DNA from: Knoxdaviesia capensis
Lineage: Eukaryota > Ascomycota > Sordariomycetes > Microascales > Gondwanamycetaceae
Direction of reading: 5' to 3'
DNA: 64,000 nucleotides
Assembly (NCBI GenBank): GCA_001510575.1
Contig: LNGK01000008.1
Coordinates: 1,252,340 to 1,316,339 of the forward strand
Shown here: positions 57,483-64,000 of the stretch, one piece after another
How positions within the stretch are numbered: position 1 is the first letter of the stretch
Layout: every line of letters starts with the position of its first letter
Translations under genes and position numbers: made by a program
The notes under the pieces: generated by a model
The model's database searches: none
Told to the model about the DNA's origin: nothing
Seen by the model: the letters and a program-made list of their open reading frames with translations, nothing else

Positions 57483-60400
57483 GGGATGCGACGGTGATGC
57501 GTTTCTTCCTGTCGCTTCCGTGCAAGGAGAGAATTGGAGAGAAGTGGTGTAACGCGAAACTAAGAGTCACTCGGAGGAGATGGAAAATGGGGCGGATGAA
57601 TATAGGCAGTTGAAGGAGTCGTCGAAAAGAAAAAAGAGGAAAATCCAAGTTGGAAATTTTAGTCGCAAGGCTCGCTTTCTCGTTGAAGGTTTTTGGGCGG
57701 GACAAAGAGCGAGGAGGAAAAAACGAGCAAGGGTGACAGGTTCGTAGCAAGGATCAAGTCACAAAGTCGCGGCGCGACTGTCGGGCCTTCTGCCGTAGGA
57801 GAATTTATCCTTGATTGTAGCACTGTGCGAAAGGGTCAGCCAAGGTTGTTTCGCGCAGGATGAGCACAGCAAAAGGCGGGCAGTCTGTGGTGGTATCTGC
57901 ATGTAACAAACGTGCGTGCATACAGTATTCGAGTGGGAACGGACGTGGTGTGAACGAGCCAGTGCGCGTGTTCGGCGGTAAGTGGTTTTATGTGAGAAAT
58001 ATGTGGGGTGAAGAAGAATGGTTGCATATGATGTTGAGATGGAGTCAACGATGTTCTCAACAGGGCGAGGCCAAGGCAGCTAGAAGCGGTGCACTGTAAC
58101 GTAAATTGCCTGTGAAAAGCACGTTCACGTAGGGTATAGAATGTCCGTATCCCGCTATATGCGATCCGCGCAATAGGGAACCCGCCAACCAGTGAGAAAG
58201 GGCCCAAACTAGCACCGGATGATCGGTCCTAAACCCAACCACAAGGATTTTTGGAGCAAAGAGGGGGTCCTACTTTTTTCCGTTTGGTTAGTGACATGGG
58301 AATTTGGGGTTCTGTACTTCTATAAAAGGCCTTACTTATGGTGGATTATCTCCATAAAAACGAGATGGCACACAGAAGAGGAAGCTTTCTGGCCTTGTCT
58401 TTTTGGCGAGATGCGAACGTGTGATTTTGCGGGGGTTCGTGTTTGTCGATGTGTTTGGTTAAAAACATTTACTTGGACGAAACCCAACGGCGGCCACGAA
58501 GAAAAAGTTCAAAGCAGAGAAAGTGAGCTGATAATGAGAGAGGGAATCGAGGATCAGATGCTGTTCTGCGGACTGTAAATGTGTGCGTGTTGAGCTATAT
58601 GGCGAAGTATTATTGGAGAACCGAGTGCGAAAGAGACGAAAATCGGCGTCTTAGCGCGATATACGCCCTGCGAGAAATCGAACCGATGGAAACGGATGAG
58701 AATCAGAATATGTGCGATGAAGATTTACGGAATGCAGAATCTGGTGATGGAAGGGGAATGGAGGGAAAAAAGATGAAAAGGAGAAGAAAAAAGAGAAAGA
58801 AGAAAGTCGATGGGCGAAGTCTAGATTTTACATACAAAATTCACTGTCCCTCCCGGTGCCTGAACATCAGGAAAGAGCAACCAGCACACCGGAATGGAAA
58901 GCACGAAAAAAGGAGGCACAAGAAGGAAAAAGGAAAGAACGAGACGGACCCAGGTCTGGTTCCTTCTTCCTCTTGTGTGCCTGTTGGCCGTACCTGTCAC
59001 TTTCTGTCGCTCCTCCTGGATTGGGCTCGGCCGGTGCGTTCCTTCCACTGGCAGGAGTTGGCTCTTTCTCTCTTTGTTTTGTGTCTGAAGGCGGGTGTGC
59101 AGCTCCTGCCACACACTTGACAACGTGCCGCTCCGAAAGCGGGACAATTCGCTGTTTGGGCAGGAACAAACAGGAGATAAGCTGGCATGTGCGTCTCATT
59201 TGTCTATTGAGTGACTGTTCTGGATTTTCTGCAGGAACGCCCGGTGCATCGCTCCTTCCCTCCTTCAACCTCCCCTCCCCTCTTTCCCTCCCACTTCTTG
59301 GCCGGGAAAAAAAAAATCTATGCGCAGCGTTGAAGAAGAGTTGCACTTCTCCTAGAAACGTTACTCTGCGCAGTTGGAGAAGTTGTCAATCGATACATCA
59401 CAACTTCGCTGGACTGGGGAACTGCATGCGAAAATGTGTCGTTGACGGTCCGCTGCAACTGGCAGCCTCACAGTTTGCATCTGCAAGTGACTGCCAGTAC
59501 CATTAAACGACTATATACATGCACTTCTTCGAGAGGTTGTTTATCTCACGCACAAGGACACACACGGCCAATGCTCCGTTTTCTCACCGTTTCTTTCGGA
59601 TCTGCCCTGTCCGTCCCACTGTGCCACGTCAATCGTAGCCAGCTCGTTTGCTGTCCTTTTTTTTTTTTTTTTTACCTCACCGTATCTCTTCCCACCTGCG
59701 TTTGTCTATTGTTCGCTTGCCGTCTCTCCATTCCACGGCTCTGTTTTCCTTTTCTCTCTCTCTTTTGGGCTCGCCCTCTTCTCATATCTCATTCGTGGCG
59801 TTCCCACTTGTCATACGTGTGAGGTGTGTGTTTAGTATATAGTAGACTTTTGTAACCCACTAAAAAAAACAGGTTAATCCGTATCCCCCAAAAGCCAGGG
59901 ACAGGAGTCTCTTGATACCTGCGTTTCGTCCTCTATTTTTTTTCCTTGTTCGTCCTCCGCTCGCGGAAGTCGGGACGCCGTGTGTCGATGGTCTGGTTCG
60001 TTCGGTTCAGTGTGTGTGCCACGGGCTTTTCGAGCTGATGTCGTTCGATTGAGCCCCCCTTTCCAGCTAGTGGTTCCAGACCGATTACCAGGACCATATA
60101 TATACTGTACACAGACAGTATGTGCCACAGTATGAGTATTCTAGCCTCCTAGATCAATGGTGATGTTTTACGTGGCCAGGATCATCCGTGTTCAGTAGCT
60201 AGACGTATGCGAGTTGCGGCATCGTGGATGGTAGGGCTGCGCTAGGGTTTTGTGGCTGGTAAGGGGTAGGGTTGTCATTGTCGTGAATTTTGCTGGGCAT
60301 TCTCACTCAAACGTGTCAAGTGCCTAGCATCATCAGATTCCACACCACACAAACCCAAACATGCACACATTCCAGCAACTGCCGAAGGGAGGCCCCGAAT

Positions 60401-63400
60401 ATCCCCTTTAAAAGAAACTCTAAGGCTGGACTCTCATTCCTATCGAGACCATCCAAAACAGCCCAAAAACGACGCCAGTCTCGGGAATTCCACTTTAATT
60501 AGTTCCCGTTTACACAATTAAGCGTGGCTTTGCTTCCTATTTGTGCCCGGCCGGCCAGCTAGCCATGTGTGTGTTCGGTCTCGTTCCCAAACGAATACAG
60601 GAGAGTGTGAAGAAAAAGAGAGAACCCGTTGGATTCAGGCAGTGTGTTGTGTGTCTTGCTTTAGCGAAACGGGACGGCGAGTTTTTAGGGTTGGCTGGTC
60701 GGCCTCTGGCAATTGCAACCTTTGTGGCGTGGCTGGATGGAGTCTTTTAGCTTGCTGGACACAAGTTGCGTCTTAGCCAGTATGCTGACTCCAATCTTGT
60801 CTCAAGAGCTATTCTCGCTGTCAATCCATGCGATGTAGGTACCGACGGTATACAGTACTCACGGGAGATGTGCCTGACTACCTACTAAGAAGAGTACGTA
60901 CTACGGACCTATAACTTGAGTAGCGGAATGTCCCAGACACTCATCACCATCCGGGACACCAAGCCTCAAGGCAATTTGATAGGCTGGCTAGAAGCTTCCA
61001 TGACCGTTGGGATAGCGACAGAATCCAGGTTTGCCCAGCCTGGTCCGCCGCCAACATCATATTCCATGGGGATCTGGTCGACCGACAGGATGCAATTTCC
61101 AGAACCCTACATATGCTCGGGGCTACACGCCTTCAGCTGCCAGGAGAGAGGCTGCTTCCCAGTTAGTCGTAGGAATCCACCAGTTCATGTTAGAGCACAG
61201 GCACAATACCAGTAATATCACGCAGATGTCGACATTTTGCGTGCAACAAGCCCTGGCTGGCTCCTTGACCAGCTCTGCTGTTCTGGTACCCACGAACATG
61301 GTATCCTGCGGGGGTGTGTTTCCAGGATTTAAGAAAAATGCAATAGAATTGAGACAGCAGAGTTCAGTAGGCTATCACGGCAACTGTGGCGAGTTGGCTA
61401 TCATTTGTCCAATGAATCCCAGGGCTGAGAAATATTACGAGTTACCTTCTGGTTCTCCGTCCTTGCATGTGTGCCCGTAAAACACCAGGGGAGGGTTCAT
61501 CACGTATCTTTATCTAGCTCTCATATGAGACACTCCGTGAGGCTGCGTGAGCTGGGAGGGGTGAAGATGAGGAGGACGACACCAATCAGAGAAGAAAAGG
61601 GGTCAAAGATAAGATGCAAAAGTAGATGTATCATACACCGAACGCCCAGAACGCCCCAGACAACCAGGAGTCAAGGCCGCCACCCGCACATCACGAACAA
61701 GACACGATACTGAGAGGCATGCATGTCCTTATCTTGCAGGAGACAACCTCATGCCGGCCGACGGAGGAAGACGGGAAAATAAAAGGGAGAGGAAACACTC
61801 AGAAGTAAGACATTGACCAATGCGGACAAGATATCGTACAGTAGTTTCTGCACGAGAGCACCAAGGGAGTCTCAAATTCCAACATTGCATGAGAGTCTCA
61901 AGCCACCGAGTGATGCTGCCGTGTTGCCGTGCGTACGTATGTACAGTACTGTACTGTACACTACTGCAACTGTAAAGATCACGAGGGAGCATGGAGGAAC
62001 AGCGGTGTGATTACAAGATACTCTTGTAGCGTTCTCAACTCACCACTCAAGCTTGAATGGCCCCCAACTTGGAAATACCTGTATGAGAAAACGTAAACAC
62101 CGCGGTCGATCGCCCCAAGAGCAGTAAAACAACCGAGACAACGAGCGATGAACCTGAGAGGGCAAAAAGGTTACCACAGTACTTGGTGCCAAAACATGAC
62201 AGGTCATAGTCCCAGCATGCAAGCCGACCATTGATCAGCTCAGACGGGGAGCGAACGGACGGCCGGGGGTGCGACTTGGGCAGGGCTTCTGAAGCTGCGA
62301 ACTAGTTTCGGTGAGAGGTGAAAAGTGACAGAAGATAGACACACAGTGGATGGTGGTGTGGGAAGACACCGTAGACAGACTATGTGGTGTGTGCCTCCTC
62401 ACTATTGACGGGTGTCCATAGGTGATAGCAGAGAGTGGAAGTCTGTCTGGCCTGGCTCGTTGTTTGCCATCGCTCCGGTTGTCCAGTGCCCGGAACATGG
62501 CTGAGGCAAACGCAGCCACCAAAGACACTCACCTGGTATCCATATATGGCCAACCCAACAGATAACAAGGCTGTTCGGGACAAGACAACAAGCATGAACA
62601 CACAACCACTCTCTCTTTCGCTCCAAGGAACCTCGCCGCAACGGCCAGTTCTGACGCAAAAAAAAAAAAAGGTTATTACCGGGGTAGCCGCGTCCGGGAC
62701 AGGGGCGTGAGGACGGGGGCCAGGAGGCCAGGAGGGAATGAAAAAGAGAACATGATGTATTGGCTCTTAGGACCTCTGAGAGAGAGAGCGACGAGAGGGT
62801 TCCTGGCGTGCATGTGTTCCGGTCAGCACCACGGCTAATCAACCGCGGCCAAGAGGGAAGCCAAAGGGGGTGAAAGAAGGGAGGCGGACATAGGCAGATA
62901 TAGAGCGTCGCGCGACGACAGGACCATGACTGTGTACCCCCAACCAGACCTACCGGCGTCGAGCTTTGACGTGAGGCGGCCCTTAAAGCAGGCAGAGACA
63001 CCGAAGAACGAGAGGATACGGGGAAAGCCAGAGATGGAGGGTTGATAGGCTGGCTCACGACTCAGGGCCGGAACGGCAAAGACCAGAAACGAGATGGAAG
63101 GGGGGGAGGGAGGGGGAGAAAGAAAGAGGCTTCGCCGGGAGAGTCAGGACCAGGCCAACCAGATTCTCGGGAGCCTCCAAGTAGTTGCTTCTGCGTCCCT
63201 CCCTCTCTTTTTCTTGCGTGTGTCCAACCTCCAAAGCCAGGCTTCCTGGTCTGGTAGGTCTGGAAGAATCCCAGCATTGTCTTTTGTCGCAGGGTCTGTG
63301 TGGTTCTGGGATGTATTCAGTAGCGGAAGACCGTGGTCTGGCCGGTCTGGGAACTGGGTAATCTGGGAGGAGGTTAGTGGCCGCCCCGACACTATGGGAG

Positions 63401-64000
63401 TTGGGAGTTTCTATATTACCTTTTCGTCGTCAAAACAATCTCTGTTACTTACTGCCTACTACCAGCTCACGGACGCAATAGAAGAAGAAAAAGAATGTGC
63501 AATATGCAATATCGGGGGTGTTGAAGAAAGCCTTAATAGCGGCCAATTATCGCGGGCTGGGGAGACGACTTGAAACAAAAGCGCAGTACTAGTAAATCCG
63601 GATTTGCTGTTCTAGGCGTAGTGGTGCCATGGTGTAATTGATACTATTATGTCCGGGGAGGGATAGTTATCTAAGATTGAAGATACAAGCGAAAGTGAGC
63701 GAGTGTGCTGATCGCTATCGCATATAGGAGAAGTGAGGTCTTAGGAGGAGGGCAATCATGTGTTGATTGTCGAAGTCTAGGCCAGATCAAGAGATGCCAA
63801 ACCAGGGGAAGGAATATGAAGCTTTGTCTTGGAGAGAGCGGTGGACTGTTCGCGCGTCTGCCGCAGGGAGAGAGAGAGAGGGGGGGAGGGATGGAGGAGG
63901 TATACTATACTATACTTACTGTACAGTACATAAAGTCTGCACCCAGTTCACTCCCACTTCACTTCCACACCCCCCCCTGGTCCACTTCCCAGAACAGAAA
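57483..64000. other. Gene-poor right end of the window
   Basis: 6.5 kb without a confident gene. Frames such as 58581-59120 (+), 58856-59506 (+), 61031-61480 (+) and 62402-63058 (-) overlap others, are rich in Lys/Arg or Ser runs and match no family I know. Sequence features seen: T-rich tract at 59658-59674; CTAGGGTT and GTAGGGTT at 60243-60276; 14-nt palindrome GTACAGTACTGTAC at 61941-61954; paired GGTCTGG dyads at 63248-63263 and 63335-63350; ACTATACTATAC run near 63903 with palindrome TACTGTACAGTA at 63918-63929. The pyrimidine-rich end (63930-64000) could be a leader of a gene beyond the window. Confidence 0.55.

Noticed and set aside
58581..59506. Overlapping plus-strand frames of 179 and 216 codons
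   Set aside because: Lys/Arg-rich runs from A/G-rich DNA, frames overlap each other and a minus-strand frame, no conserved motif.
61031..61480. 149-codon plus-strand frame
   Set aside because: Reads somewhat protein-like, but an overlapping frame is equally open and no domain or splice context supports it.
62402..63058. 218-codon minus-strand frame
   Set aside because: Low-complexity Ser/Leu/Pro content; contains a poly-A tract that gives a Phe run; no family recognised.

Overview
This window is nuclear DNA of a filamentous ascomycete (Pezizomycotina). The genes have short GT..AG introns (about 60-240 nt) with CTAAC-like branch sites and C/G-ending codons. The products are typical of that group: a sorting nexin Atg24/Snx4, a kexin, a PPZ phosphatase, a White-collar-2-type photoreceptor partner, an extended PIG-P and a fungal DUF7721 ('beta-flanking') protein. 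An order within Eurotiomycetes is plausible from the protein flavour, but this is inference. No rRNA, tRNA, CRISPR or bacterial-type feature was found.

Layout, left to right. 1-895: 3' end of the sorting nexin gene (+). 3181-5853: kexin-type processing protease (-). 7793-8815: retrotransposon gag-like open frame (-), the only trace of a mobile element. 11387-17763: a 2057-residue PhoD-type phosphatase protein (+, 3 exons). 18508-20698: cytosolic methionyl-tRNA synthetase (+, 2 exons). 20699-25467: 4.8 kb with no convincing gene. 25468-27340: PPZ-type Ser/Thr phosphatase (+, 3 exons). 27341-30324: about 3 kb with no gene seen. 30325-32013: kelch-repeat protein (-). 33629-42985: four co-directional genes on +: Dus3 tRNA-dihydrouridine synthase (3 exons), PP4 regulatory subunit R2 (3 exons), PIG-P/Gpi19 (1 exon) and a six-exon amidase with a 17-nt microexon. 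43199-44238: DUF7721 protein (-, 4 or 5 exons), convergent with the amidase. 45835-47727: White-collar-2/LreB PAS+GATA protein (-, 3 exons). 49833-53880: RAD50 (+, 2 exons), divergent from wc-2. 54636-56672: coiled-coil protein of unknown function (-). 57168-57482: a probable coding exon of a small membrane protein with no visible start (-). 57483-64000: no confident gene.

The genes are housekeeping or regulatory and do not form one pathway. Loose themes are translation and tRNA (MetRS, Dus3), PPP-family phosphatase signalling (PPZ, PP4R2), secretory and GPI functions (kexin, Snx4, PIG-P), and light/DNA damage (WC-2, RAD50). The closely spaced genes from 33.6 to 44.2 kb contrast with large gene-free intervals elsewhere. 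Those intervals carry pyrimidine tracts, telomere-like TTAGGG/CCCTAA blocks, TACTCCGTA motifs and GTAC-rich palindromes. I saw no obviously new multi-gene system. The best leads are the stop-free intron inside the WC-2 zinc finger, the microexons, the orphan gag-like frame, a synonymously diverged peptide repeat in the PhoD protein, and recurrent non-coding motifs. Exon coordinates were derived by hand from splice consensus and reading frame, and no transcript data were available.
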